Assembly: GCA_011503125.2 (NCBI GenBank)
Contig: WWBZ02000055.1
Coordinates: forward strand, 1 to 13,200
Direction of reading: 5' to 3'
Origin: Botryosphaeria dothidea
Taxonomy: Eukaryota > Ascomycota > Dothideomycetes > Botryosphaeriales > Botryosphaeriaceae
DNA: 13,200 bases
Numbering within the stretch: position 1 is the stretch's first letter; each line of letters opens with the position of its first letter. Shown one piece after another: positions 1 through 9,985 of this stretch. The notes under the pieces are model-generated. The model was not told the DNA's origin. It worked only from the letters and a program-made list of their open reading frames with translations, and did not search any database. The position numbers and the translations under genes are program-made.

Positions 1-114
1 CACGACGCTATGAAGACCGCTCCAAATCGCACTAGAAAAGACCCGTTGTGCTTTTATCCTTCCTCTACTTCTGTCACTTACACTTGTCGTTTGCTTCCTC
101 GTCAACTTCTCAGA

Positions 115-1417
115 ATGGGCGCCAAAGGTATCTTCGGCCAGACTGGTGTCGCCCTCCAGAGGCTCCAGATCGCCATGATCGTGGGCCCCTCCTTTATTCT
201 CTTCGGTTACAACCAGGCTGGTCTCGGTGGCCTTCTAACCGAGGAAGACTGGGTTGCAACCTTCCCTCAAATCGACACGGTGAACACCAACAGCGCGGCT
301 GAGAAGAGCTATCACTCTACTATTCAGGGCTTAGTTGTTGCGACCTTTGTTATTGGTGCTCTCTTCGGTGCACTCTCGTGCTCCTATACCGGTGATAAAT
401 TTGGCCGCCGTGCCGTGGTTTTGGCTGGCGCGATTTGTACTCTGGTTGGGGAGGTGTTAGAGTGCTCCGCATTCAGCCTACCTCAATTCATCATCGGTCG
501 AATTTTCGTTGGCCTCGGAATTGGCCAGCTCAGTGCTACGGTGCCCGTTTGGCAGAGCGAAACATCCGGCGCGAGCAACAGAGGTCAACAAGTTATCGTC
601 TGCGGTATTTTCTTGTGCTTTGGTTACACCCTCGAGTCTTGGGTCGACCTCGGCTTCTTCGAACTTCCCCCCCGGTGCCACCACTTGGCGCCCACCCATT
701 GCATTAGCTATTGCTTTCTCGCTCGTTTTAACGGCGTCCGTCTATCTTTTCCCAGAGTCTCCTAGGTGGCTCGTCTGCCAAGGTCGTACCGAGGACGCAC
801 GCAGCGCTATTGCTCTGTTTAGAGGCTATGACAACGAGGCCGCGATAGAGGTTCAGGCCGAGCTTACGGGCATCGAGCTTTCACTTGAGGAGTCCAGCGG
901 CGCTTCACTTAAGGACATGCTTTCGATGGGCGAGGATAAACTCCTATACCGCTTTGGTCTTTGCATCATGCTTCAGTTTTATCAGCAAATGTCCGGCTCC
1001 AACCTCATCTCCGTCTATACAACCATCTTATTCCAACAGAACCTCGGCATGAGCGGTGAGCTCTCGAGGGTACTTTCTGCGGGCGCATTGACATGGAAGT
1101 TTCTATCTTCCTTTATCGCCTTTGTGGTCATTGACCGCTTCGGCCGCCGCGCGGTTTTTACGTTCAGTGGCATTGGCATGTGTATCTGCATGGTCTGCTT
1201 AGCCATCTGCACATCCATGGAGGGGAACCATGTTGCTCAGGTAGCCGCCGCCGCCTTCATCTACCTTTACAACTTCTTCGTCCCCATTGGCTTCCTTGGC
1301 GGCAACTTCCTCTATTGCACCGAGGTTGCACCCATCCGCCTCCGAGTTGCTATGTCCTCCATATCTACCGCCAACCACTGGCTTTGGTACGTCATCCGCC
1401 TATATAGTACAGGGTAA
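115..1417 (+). pseudogene. MFS sugar transporter (STL1-like), frameshifted and 3'-truncated
   Basis: This encodes a sugar porter of the major facilitator superfamily, which would move a sugar or polyol across the plasma membrane. In the frame-corrected protein I see the loop 2-3 motif DKFGRR (about residues 94-99), PESPRWL after helix 6 (213-219), QQMSGSN in helix 7 (290-296), a second DRFGRR in loop 8-9, and CTEVAPIRLR in loop 10. The reading frame breaks in a run of seven C at 667-673. Upstream frame 1 stops at 765 (216 residues), while the homology (PPGATTWRPP) continues in frame 2, as if one C were extra. After NHWLW (to 1387) the family would continue with helices 11-12 and a tail ending in a YPET-type motif. 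Here the sequence diverges and stops at 1415. GTACGT at 1387 looks like a donor site, but I find no matching downstream exon. The ATG at 115 fits the family start MGxxG; an in-frame ATG at 10 would only add a non-conserved leader. The family call is firm; the substrate is unknown. Confidence 0.85.
667..673 (+). other. Frameshift site in the transporter (C7 run)
   Basis: Frame 1 reads WVDLGFFELPP up to this run. Frame 2 takes over with PPGATTWRPPIALAI, a normal continuation for the family. Removing one C restores a single frame. No GT-AG intron fits here. Confidence 0.85.
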
Positions 1418-2282
1418 TCCTGCAACCTAATTCTCGGACGGCGAAGGCTCACGGCCACCATCGTGTCCATGTCCGGTCTGCTTGGTCCGGACCATTTTCG
1501 CACCATTGCTGAGCCGTCACCCACACTGAGGTCGGTATGATTCATTGTTAAAGTATCGGACTTACCTTGGCTCCGGCAGGGAAGGGGCGCCACGAAGGAG
1601 CTAGAACGATTCCTGTTTGAGCCGGTGTCGATTAAGGTGACTCGGGCGGCTTACGAGAGATAGGATTTCCGCAAAGTGGGCTCGGCAAGGACCCACTCCC
1701 GGCCCCGTACAGAGCTTAAGATGGATGAATAATAATGAGGAACTACGCTTGTGGTGCATGGCTGCGGTGTGTGTCGCGGGTGAACAATTGGGCTCTCAGC
1801 GATTTCACCCGGTATGACACGAGCCGCATGCCCTGCAGCCAAGGCACACAGGCGGCAAGGCAACTGATAACACCCCAAATTCTGATACGCTGTGGGTCGC
1901 GACAGCGAATGCTGCAGTCAGATGGGGCGCGCACGTGTTGTTGTTGACCGGAGCGGAGGGCGGAGAGAAGATTCAGGCAACAGCGGAAACAGCGCCAGCT
2001 CAGCCTCGGGGACCTCCCGCTCCCACCTGCTAGCCAACGGACAAAACCCACCGGACGGAATCGAAACTTTGCAAGACGCCACACCACATGCCGTTTGGAG
2101 ATGCAGGTTAGAGGCAAGCCATCGCTGCACGGTGGTAAGTCCGCTGTTTCCACAAACTCCGATAGGAAGCATTGTTGCGCCCGCCCTGTGTTCCACCGCA
2201 TCTGAACAACAACAGCCAGGCAACACCACCACCGTGACGTGTTCCTAGTGTTGCCTTGTTTTATCCTGCAGCAGACGTCGGA

Positions 2283-2312
2283 TCGATGCCAGAAAAGTCC
2301 AGTCGATGCCAG
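2283..2312. repeat. Short direct repeat (10-mer twice)
   Basis: TCGATGCCAG occurs at 2283-2292 and again at 2303-2312, a 20-bp period. No function is evident; it may be a slippage product or a paired binding site. Confidence 0.5.
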
Positions 2313-2606
2313 GAACTTTCTGTGCAGTTACTATAACGGTACCATCCAGCTCCAGCTGAACTTCAACCCTACACGGCCCCAACTGTGACTGTGCCGCAAA
2401 CAGCAACTTCCCTTTGTGGATGCTGAACGGGTTTCTTGTGTTCCTTGTTACCGTGCGAGCAGCTTTTTGTCCCTCTTGGCGTAGTAAGTTGCTTGTCGCT
2501 GCTTCCGGACCCCAAATGCAATGGAGAGCAAATCACGAAGACGGAAATTAGGGCATCGATGTATGTATCCCTGCCGAAAAGAGCTGACACTGCCAAGCAT
2601 TTGATT

Positions 2607-2642
2607 CCTTTGCAGGATCCTTTGCAGAATCCTTTGGCGGAT
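2607..2642. repeat. Three tandem 12-bp units
   Basis: The units are CCTTTGCAGGAT, CCTTTGCAGAAT and CCTTTGGCGGAT, at 2607-2618, 2619-2630 and 2631-2642. They lie about 110 bp past the aminotransferase stop, probably in its 3' UTR. This is a small imperfect minisatellite. Confidence 0.75.
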
Positions 2643-2750
2643 CTAGATGTACATTCAGGGAAATTTTTTGGGCCCCAAGTGTCAACCTGTACTTTAGATA
2701 TCCAGCCTGCTGCTTGCTTATCCAACACACCCACCTCACTTACATACACT

Positions 2751-4112
2751 TCAGGGAAGCTTGTCAATGGTGTCTGCTGTGCCATTGCTAGCATCACCAC
2801 CGCCTCTCACCTTATAGCCCTTCGCTTCCTGGATCGTGTCGCGCCAACCAAAGGGGTCATCAAGCTTACCACGCTGGATGCCTTGCAGGTTGCTAAGGAG
2901 CTTCACGCAAAGCGGGCCAGGCTCATCACCCTTGATGTACTCGAACTTGTCGTTGGTGGATCTCCGAGTAATCGACTTGATAGGAACCAACGCTGCTGCA
3001 GTTCCTGCAGCTAACACTTCGGTGAAGCTGGGTAGCTCGTCATAGGCGATCTGAAATGCGAAAGTCAGCACTACAGGCACGCCATATCAGCTGAGCCGCA
3101 GGCGTTACTCACCGGTCGGCACTCAACCTTCCAACCGAAAGATTTGGCCAGTTGGAAAGCGCTATCCGAGGTCACGCTCTTGATGACATTGTTGCTATCT
3201 GGCACCACGAACGTAACGTCGTCACCATTCTGCTTGATACCGATGAAACCGGAAGTAGAAAATTCGTCGATCACGCTCCGAGTCTGGCTGTCCAGGTGAA
3301 GCGTAATACCGTAACCTTCAGATCGTGCCTTGTCGCTGTGTCTAAGGACCGGTGCGTAGTTGCCACCAACCTTCGCCGAACCAGTTCCGTGAGGAGCAGC
3401 ACGGTCGAAATCCTCGAGGATCAAGCAGTCAACCGGATGCACACCGTGGTATACTCCAGTGGGCATAACAAATACACAGAAAGTGTACTCTTCCGGAGGA
3501 GAAAGACCAAGTTGTGCGCTGGAACCAAAGAGAAGCGGCCGAATGTACATTGCAGCACCGGTCTCGTGGGGAGGGACATATCCGGCGTTAAGGGAAACGG
3601 CAAGGCGGCAGGCTTTGGTAAAGAGGTCCTTAGGCACTTCGGGGATGGAGATGTACGAGGCGGAGTGCTGCATGCGCTCGGCATTCATGTGTGGGCGGAA
3701 AATGTAAACCTCCTTATCACCGGGACCGCGGAAGGCCTTCATACCCTCATAACATTGCTGGCCTTTCCCCTTACGTCAGACACCCAATCACAACTATAGA
3801 GAATGCGACGGACCGTAGTTGAGGCCCGGAGCCATGCCGTGAATACGGAGGAAGGGGTCTTCGACAAATTCGGGCTCGGTCCATTGACCGGTCTTCTTGC
3901 TGTAATGAGACTCGATATGGCCATTGACTGTTCTCAAGTCAGCTGGAGAAGTGGACGAAGTGGTAGAGGACGCGAACCCTCGCGGACTTTGAAGCCAATA
4001 TCTCTCCAATCTACGGTGACGCATTGTCAGCAACAACGAAACTCGCGCGGCGGGGCACGGCGGAAGAGGTACCAATGGTGTTGACGGGCGGTGGAGGGAA
4101 GGTGGGAGCCAT
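2751..4112 (-). CDS. Branched-chain amino acid aminotransferase (class IV, PLP-dependent)
   Basis: It transfers the amino group between leucine, isoleucine or valine and 2-oxoglutarate, using pyridoxal phosphate. My model has five exons: 4112-4073, 4010-3978, 3927-3814, 3762-3113 and 3050-2751 (378 residues, normal for fungi). Introns are 62, 50, 51 and 62 nt; intron 1, 2, 3 and 4 each carry a CTGAC branch site. The joined N-terminus reads MAPTFPPPP..DWRDIGFKVREVNGHIESH, followed by MAPGLNYGQQCYEGMKAF. IFRPHMNAERM matches the substrate and cofactor region. The PLP-binding lysine is K193 in GSAKVGGNYAP, and E229 lies in VIDEFSTSGFIGI. The C-terminal domain has AAGTAAALVPIKSI. No mitochondrial presequence is visible, so a cytosolic enzyme is likely. 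It belongs to the same broad family as TOXF of Cochliobolus, but nothing nearby suggests a toxin cluster. Reading straight from the ATG at 4024 would give a wrong N-terminus. It is transcribed divergently from the sulfhydryl oxidase gene. Confidence 0.93.
3978..4010 (-). other. 33-nt microexon of the aminotransferase
   Basis: This exon supplies DWRDIGFKVRE plus one base. It is flanked by introns 4072-4011 (ends CCGTAG) and 3977-3928 (starts GTTCGC, ends GAACAG). Including it recreates the family's conserved DW..IGFKVREVNGH stretch and keeps the frame. The intron 2 donor GTTCGC is weaker than the GTNNGT sites elsewhere in this gene. Confidence 0.85.
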
Positions 4113-4558
4113 TTTTGTAGCTGTGGGATGCGTTCTGGAGATTTCGTAGCGTAAGGTTGACGGACGTTGTCAATTGGGAGAGTCTGCGGGTGTGATGTTT
4201 TTGTGTACTGTGGACGAGTCACAGCGTTCCTGCAGTGGGCGGACGAGCGAGATCGGCGGCGGGTCCAGCGGAGGTGGCGGAGGACCGGCCGGGGGTGGTG
4301 CGGCTGGCGGATGGTGGGGTGAGGCCACAAGGCTGCGAAGGGTCAAAGCTTACACTGCTTGGCGCCCCTTGTTCACTTTACAATCACGCCTCTGTCGCGC
4401 GTTCATGTGCAAGAGGCCATCTAGCTTTGTCCCTATCCACCTCGACATGACTCCACCTGCGCCCGCCCTACAATAGCCTTCTCTCCCCAATACTCCTTTT
4501 ATTCCGCCATCACCATTTCGTTTGCCCATCACATCCGGACGTATCGATACCGCGCGCA
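4113..4558. promoter_or_regulatory. Bidirectional promoter, aminotransferase / ERV2
   Basis: There are 446 bp between the two divergent start codons. Candidate sites by eye: ATTGG at 4173-4177 (CCAAT on the minus strand, about 60 bp before the aminotransferase ATG); CCAAT at 4487-4491 (about 70 bp before the ERV2 ATG); two one-mismatch relatives of the Gcn4/CpcA site TGACTCA, at 4215-4221 (minus strand, TGACTCG) and 4448-4454 (plus strand, TGACTCC). A G-rich stretch lies at about 4257-4322. General amino acid control of the aminotransferase would be typical in fungi, but the sites here are imperfect. An open frame covering 4174-4476 has no recognisable domain and I do not call it. Confidence 0.6.
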
Positions 4559-5477
4559 ATGCCTCTTGGCCCGACCCGCCGCCTCGCGCTGCTCCTCATC
4601 CTCGGGGCTGGTTTCGTCTCTGTTTTGTACATTTCTTCGTTTCGACCACAGATTGCTGGCCACCATGCTGGCGTCATCACTCCCGCCCAGGCACCGCACG
4701 ACATAGGTAGCGCGACGTTGACCGGGCCAGCTATCGCGCCGAAGCTAGGGAACGAAACGATAAAGTAGGTGTCCATCCGGCGCACATCTACGGACGTATG
4801 CCGGTCACACGAGAAGGAGATCCAGCTTGCTGACCACAGGACGCATTCAGGGCGGAGCTGGGAAATGCCGCGTGGAAACTCCTGCACACGACCTTTGCGC
4901 GCTTCCCCGACAATCCTACCCCCGATGAGCAAGCCGCGCTGAGGTCCTACATCCACTTGTTTCAACGACTGTACCCATGGTAATGCACCTCACTATTACG
5001 CAACCGGGCGTGACCGCGTTGCTAACGAGTCATTCCACAGCGGCGAGTGCGCACAGCATTTCGCGAAGATCCTGGAGAAGTTCCCGCCCCAAGTTTCCTC
5101 GCGATCAGCAGCCGCGGCCTGGGGCTGTCACGTTCACAATGAGGTCAACAAGCGCCTGCACAAGGAGATATTCGATTGTTCAAATATTGGGGACTTCTAC
5201 GATTGTGGATGCGCCGACACTGAGGAGGATGGCGAGACCGGCAAGAAAAAGGACAGCACAGTGAGCGCCCACGAAAAGCCGGATATGCCAGCCGATAGAG
5301 TCGAGAAGCTGAGCGGCGATAACGGAAGGGAAGTTGATCTAGTAGGCATCCTAAACGGCGAGAAGCCTTTGGAACTGGAAAAAGAGGGGTGAGTGCACCA
5401 CCAGAGGCATGTCTCAGGGCTCGTCCAGATAGCTAACTGGCGCACGTGGGCGGCACAGATGGACAAACGGTGGTTGA
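4559..5477 (+). CDS. ERV2: Erv2-type FAD-linked sulfhydryl oxidase
   Basis: This enzyme forms disulfides in the ER lumen, passing electrons from thiols through FAD to oxygen. Model: exons 4559-4764, 4851-4979, 5041-5388 and 5459-5477 (233 residues). Introns are 86, 61 and 70 nt, with donors GTAGGT, GTAATG and GTGAGT and branch sites CTGAC, CTAAC and CTAAC. An N-terminal signal anchor spans about residues 8-26. The ERV/ALR domain starts at KAELGNAAWKLLHTTFARFP. The redox centre is CGEC (112-115), a CX16C pair lies at C141 and C158, and the FAD-contacting motif is HVHNEVNKR. A shuttle pair CGC is at 167-169, as in yeast Erv2. The acidic, lysine-rich C-terminal tail is not conserved. The acceptor at 4850 was chosen over CACAG at 4839 because only the former keeps the domain in frame. 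The last exon is 19 nt and adds WTNGG; without that splice the protein stops at 5390 after KEG, which would barely change it. Confidence 0.92.
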
Positions 5478-6328
5478 TATACAGCAGTAAGACCGCCTTT
5501 GTCTTAGTCTCCCATATGACCCGGTTAGGCATGCCACAGTGCCCCAGGCACCTGGTCACTGAACCCGTGGTTGCAGAAGGCGTTATCTGACTGTGGCGCA
5601 TGAGAAGGGTGTAACAGCCCGAATTCTGGCGGAGTACGGCGTCGCTTTTGGAGGGGCCGCATGCAACTTGACCGTCGTTGCCAGGGCCGTGGCTCTAGTG
5701 AACCAGAGTCGGACCGCCAGCGGCGCAGCTACTGGCGCATCTTTCGGGAAGGCGATTATGTTTGAAAGTGTAGGCAGATTATTCCACTACAACCTCTGAA
5801 GCAGCAGCCGTAGGCGACCCTGGTCAAACACGGTCCGGGTTGATCCAGCTATTGGCTGACGATAGTTCAACGACTCTGCCGTCCTGTTTTGAAGATGCGA
5901 AGCGTGTGGGCCGAAGCTGATTAGCGGCCGGGGGGCCGGGGGCTGAGGGTGTGCTCGCACGCAGCTGGGCGGCGCGGCCATGACCAGCAGCGCTCATGAC
6001 GACAGGCTCGTGGTGCGTGTGATCGATTTGGTCCCTGGCGCGTCTGCACAGGCGGGAAGCCCGCACCCTTGTCAGGCGCGCGCAGGGTTTGTAGAGTGGC
6101 GCCAGCGCTAAAAGATTCGCGACGGCAGCGCAGAACATCTCAAACTTGCGCCAAACCCTTCGCACCCCGCTCAAGCACACTCGCTGTGCCGCAGAACTCT
6201 CCTCGCCGTGTCTACCTGAGACTCGCCGGCTCATTTCCAACACCAAGCCGTCTCCCGCGCTCCCCGCTGTAGACACCGCCTCGAATACGCTCTTTGTTTA
6301 CCGTTTTCCCGACATTACCTAGCCCGGC
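5478..6328. other. Intergenic region ERV2 - LYAR-like gene
   Basis: 850 bp that should hold the ERV2 3' UTR and the promoter and leader of the next gene. Open frames of 60-150 codons on either strand show no recognisable domain. I see no RNA gene or repeat of note. Confidence 0.6.
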
Positions 6329-7934
6329 ATGGTCTCATTTTCCTGCGAGGTACCGCCCACACCTATGGACCGCTTACGCGCGCTCTTCGAGAACTGGTCG
6401 CTGACAAGCGCGCTATACGTATAGGGCTGTGGTGATGTTCTCACCAAGAAGAAGCTCGATGGCCATCGCAACCAGTGCTGGGGTGCCTCCTTCACCTGTA
6501 TCGATTGCATGACGCATTTTCAGGGAACTTCCTACAGGTCGCATACCGTACGTCCCCTATTTTCGAAACCGCCCTTGCAGCGGAACCTAGCTATCCTCGT
6601 CAGCTCCGCATGCTTCGTCGATTCCAGTCCCAACCACAACAACAGAACCCTATATCGAATACGCATTGCTCCAGAACAATATGCTGACCGTATACGCATC
6701 TCAGAGCTGCATTAGCGAGGCGCAGAAGTACCAAGGAAAATTGTACAAGGAAAAGAAGCCTAAGGGGCAGCAGCAGAGCAACCAAAGCCAGCAGCAGTCG
6801 AATAACGCGCAAGCTCTGGTTCCGCGCAAAGCCTCCGTCGAGGATGCCCCAGATGCAGAGAACGGCGCCCTAGCCATCGTAGACGCGCCGCCCAAGGCCC
6901 CGACACCGCCGCCTGCAGTCAATGTTTTCGACTTTCTGGTTGCCGATGAGACCCCGAACGCTTCCAAGGTATCATTGGCGCCTGTGGACGATTCCCGAAT
7001 GATCGAGGACGGCCAGGAATATTCCCAAAATATGCCTGGAGCATACAATGACGCTGATGATCATGGATATCAGGAGAATGGATCTGGTTACGGTTCCAAG
7101 CCTGTAAAGCCCTCGGTGGAACGCTACGATACGTGGACAGCTGAACCTGCAAAGGAGGATCCCTACACTCCGACGCCCAAGCATGAACGCAGCAAGGACA
7201 AGGATCAGAGCACTGGGAAGAAGTCGGACAAGAAGCGCAAGCGGCAGACTCTGGATGAACTAGACTTGTCTGCCGCGAAGGCACAACAGGAGCAGGACGC
7301 GACCATGACGGATGCTCCGCCGATGCTGCATACCGGACTCACTGGAGGCCTCAACAAAATGCTCACCCATCCTGAATACCCGCCTAGTCCAGACTACTCG
7401 GGAGACGCTGGAGACAATTCACCTTCGAGCCCGATCAAGAGGAAGAAGCATTCTAAGGCGGAAAAGGAGAGGGGGAGGGAGCGTGAGTCTACTTCGCATA
7501 AGGTCTCCGATTCAACCGATCAGAGCCGCAAGTCCAAGCGTGAGAAGGACTCGGAGCGGGAGCGTAGACGCCCTCGCGAGCTTGTGAGGATCAGGCGTCG
7601 GCGGACGTCCTCATCATCTCCCGAAAGAGAGCGTCGCAAGAGCAAGCCGTTGAAGGCCATCGAATACCACCCCGAGGGCCAGACCAATGGCGAAGACAAT
7701 GCGCTCGTCCTGCACAAGCAATCGCGCGTCGATCTATTCTTGTCTTACATCAACAAGGGCCCAGATTCGGAGCGCGGCCTCAGCCTGAACAAGGCGCTGA
7801 AGAGGTACCACCGCGACAGGCATGAGAGATGGGATCACGGCCTGAGCAGGCAGGAGGAGGAGAAGGAGCTGTGGAAGTCGATCCGGCTGAAGAGGAACGA
7901 CAGGGGCGAGATTGTGCTTTTCACGGATTCTTGA
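6329..7934 (+). CDS. LYAR-type C2HC zinc-finger protein
   Basis: LYAR-family proteins are nucleolar and linked to ribosome biogenesis and growth control in eukaryotes; that role is inferred here. Exons: 6329-6349 (21 nt), 6425-6547 and 6705-7934 (457 residues). Introns are 75 and 157 nt, starting GTACCG and GTACGT; each contains CTGAC. Spliced, the N-terminus gives the paired zinc-finger pattern of the family: C6-x2-C9, H21, C25, then C32-x2-C35, H47 and C50, with GCGDVLTKKKLDGHRNQC and CIDCMTHFQGTSYRSHTSC, followed by SEAQKYQGKLYKEKKPK. The rest is low complexity: a glutamine/serine stretch, then a long basic and charged region rich in KRK, RER and RRR blocks that probably holds nuclear or nucleolar signals. 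The C-terminus (RVDLFLSYINKGPDSERGLSLNKALKRYHRDRHERW, in two parts about 365-410) looks folded and resembles fungal orthologues. The third exon stays open upstream to 6666, which would mislead a single-exon model. Confidence 0.9.
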
Positions 7935-9985
7935 TCTTCTGTTCCTCATGGTCTTAGCTTTATATGATTTTTACGTTTTGCATGATCTCATGTAGGGACT
8001 TGCACTATGCGGGGGTTCCTATTTCTAGGCAAGCACTGCTTATTTCAACTCCTTTTCTATCACCAAGCATTTTGACGGTCAGGGGGGTTCTTGAGTAACG
8101 AGATTCATACCTACGTAATGTCTGATGAGTTCTTATTCTTGCTTCACATTGTTCCATCGGTCCCACCGAGTAGGAGACTCGCAGACCAAGCTCATGCTTT
8201 GACCCAAGAGTTTGACCCTATACGCTTCGGCAAGAGTACGATGCCCTACTAAATTATCCGAGAGCACGTCCTACAAGACCTCCGTGATCGCCTCCAGGGG
8301 TCGGCGTCAAAAGGAGGAACATGCCGGACGGGAATAACTCGAAAATTCATCAAGGCGGTCTCTGCGGTTGCAAACGTGTAGGGTGGAGGTTCTGCTGGGA
8401 GCGTCGTAGCACATTCCATAGATCGCGTTGTCAGGGCCGCGTGCCACCGCGTCAGCTCCTGTGCGGCATGCCCATCATCCCGCCAACGCTTTCCGCTCGG
8501 CAGTAACCCGGCCAGCTGGCGTCGGCCTAACCGGTTGCAGCAGGAAAGCCATGGTCCTGGCGTCTGCCGGCACTGTCGGCTGTCGAGTCCCGTGCGGAGC
8601 GGTAGGACATCGGTGGCAGCTGTGACTGGTCCGTCTAGATTGGACCGGGCGCTGAAACAGCAGATAGAAAGCAGTGGACGCGAAGAGCAAATGGAAGACG
8701 ACGGGGCCGGTGTGGTTCGTGCAGCCGCTTCGTCGGTGCTGACGACTATCGCACGAGTCTAGCGGTGCGCGCGCGCCCCCTCTCTTGTCAATGCGCGCAG
8801 CTCCCTTGAAGTGATCAGAGATTGTCTCTGTGGCGACCCACTGTTTGCTCCGTCGATGGCCCTCCCTCGCGCGACGTTGAACTATTGCCCCGAAGTTTCG
8901 TACGCGAAGCGCGAGGGGGCCAGCGCCGGGCTTAATGCGAAGGGCGCAAACAAGCCCGACGGGAGGGTGAGGCAGAGAGCGTTGCAGCTTGCCAGGAGGG
9001 GCAGCACTGTGTCAATCTATCTGCTGAGATGGTCTTCAATTTTGCAAATTGAGGGAGTGATTTGCTCTTCCTTGCAAACGCCGCGCTGCGGGGACACGTG
9101 AGGCGTTGGGTAGATTGTGGTGTTGATTTTGCACGTCCTAGGGCAGCCATTGGCTGCTTAGCTGATAGTCGAGCCGAGCCGAGGGCTCGTAAAATGCCGC
9201 CGTCCACCGATACTGCGCGCCGCACGATGACGCCCCAGCCCTGCTCGCCCGCGCTCTGCTGTGTCTGAGACGAGGGAAAGAGGACAAGCGTCTCCCGCAG
9301 CGCCGGCCACGACTGACAGGATGAGTCGCTGAAAGGGAGCTGGGCAGCACAGACGCCACCTCCTGCTCGCTCCAGAAAGGGCCGCCGGACGTCGCAGCTG
9401 TGGCAATGGCAGCTCAAGCGCAGAGGCTGCTGGCCGTTAGTTAGCTAGCTTTGCGGCGGCAGGAACGGCAAGTGCCCATTGCGGCGGGCAGGCATGGCGC
9501 GCGCGTTCGTCCTGCCATTGACTGTCTGCCGGCTGGCCACCCGCCTCGCCGCTTGCCTGGTTCGCAGCTCGCTTTCTCTAGTTATCGTGCACGCCGCTCG
9601 ATCTTGCGCCTTGGCCTCCCCGCTAGCTCTTTCTGTTCTGTGATACTCTTGTTTGCACCCGCCGTCCCCGGGGAGATTGAACTTGTCCGAAACTCATTTA
9701 AGCAGGCCACCCCGGTGCCCGTCAACACGCTCTTCTTGTTCTCTCTCCACCACCCATCCGCGCGTTCTCCCGTCCGTCTGCCAGCCTCCGCTTGCTGCTT
9801 CGCGCCTCTAGCATCTTCAATCGCCCGTGAGACATTCCCCTCCCAGCCCCGTCGTCATCCGGCCGCGCCACCTTGCTTCGACGCTGCTAACCTCCGTCGC
9901 CAAGCACAGACATAATTACCCGCTGCTGCTACATATCCTCTCAGCACTGCTCCCGTCGTCCTCGCGAAACTCACCAGCTGTGAAA
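7935..9985. other. Long intergenic region without a recognised gene
   Basis: About 2 kb between the LYAR-like gene and the GPI protein gene. Open frames reach 154-161 codons (9451-9915 plus strand, 9417-8932 minus strand), but their sequences are arginine/alanine/serine-rich with no domain I recognise, and they overlap antisense frames. A 9-bp inverted repeat lies at 8864-8872 and 8909-8917. The right part, from about 9700, is pyrimidine-rich and likely forms the promoter and leader of the next gene. An unrecognised short gene or noncoding RNA cannot be excluded. Confidence 0.55.
8864..8917. repeat. 9-bp inverted repeat with 36-nt loop
   Basis: CCCTCGCGC (8864-8872) pairs with GCGCGAGGG (8909-8917). 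A GC-rich stem is possible, but no gene or T-run terminator lies near it. Confidence 0.5.

Larger units (their letters stand above)
1418..2750. other. Intergenic region without a supported gene
   Basis: About 1.3 kb between the broken transporter and the 3' end of the aminotransferase. Open frames of up to about 190 codons occur on both strands, but none shows a recognisable domain, and several overlap each other antisense, as expected by chance in GC-rich DNA. The stretch 1387-2400 should have held the transporter's C-terminal exon but does not. Two small repeats lie here: the 10-mer TCGATGCCAG at 2283-2292 and 2303-2312, and a threefold 12-bp unit at 2607-2642. The part next to 2750 probably includes the aminotransferase 3' UTR, which reads leftward. 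Confidence 0.6.

Noticed and set aside
1539..1663. Frame-2 peptide with KELERFLFE as a remnant of the transporter C-terminal exon
   Set aside because: The resemblance to the family tail is too weak, and the helices that should precede it are absent.
3758..3763. CCAG at 3759-3758 as the acceptor of aminotransferase intron 3
   Set aside because: It yields an immediate stop (ATG TTA TGA); the AAAG acceptor at 3763 restores LNYGQQCYEG.
2751..4112. TOXF-like aminotransferase as a sign of a toxin biosynthesis cluster
   Set aside because: The family is widespread in primary metabolism and no synthetase, fatty acid synthase or cluster regulator is nearby.
4829..4839. CACAG at 4839 as the acceptor of ERV2 intron 1
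   Set aside because: It puts exon 2 out of frame with the ERV/ALR domain; CATTCAG at 4850 gives KAELGNAAW.
8932..9417. 161-codon open frame on the minus strand
   Set aside because: No recognisable domain; it overlaps other open frames and looks like chance in GC-rich DNA.
9451..9915. 154-codon open frame on the plus strand
   Set aside because: Arg/Pro/Ser-rich with no domain, and lies in the probable promoter and leader of the GPI protein gene.
9827..9985. Upstream in-frame ATG for the GPI protein
   Set aside because: It would bury the clear signal peptide that starts at 9986.
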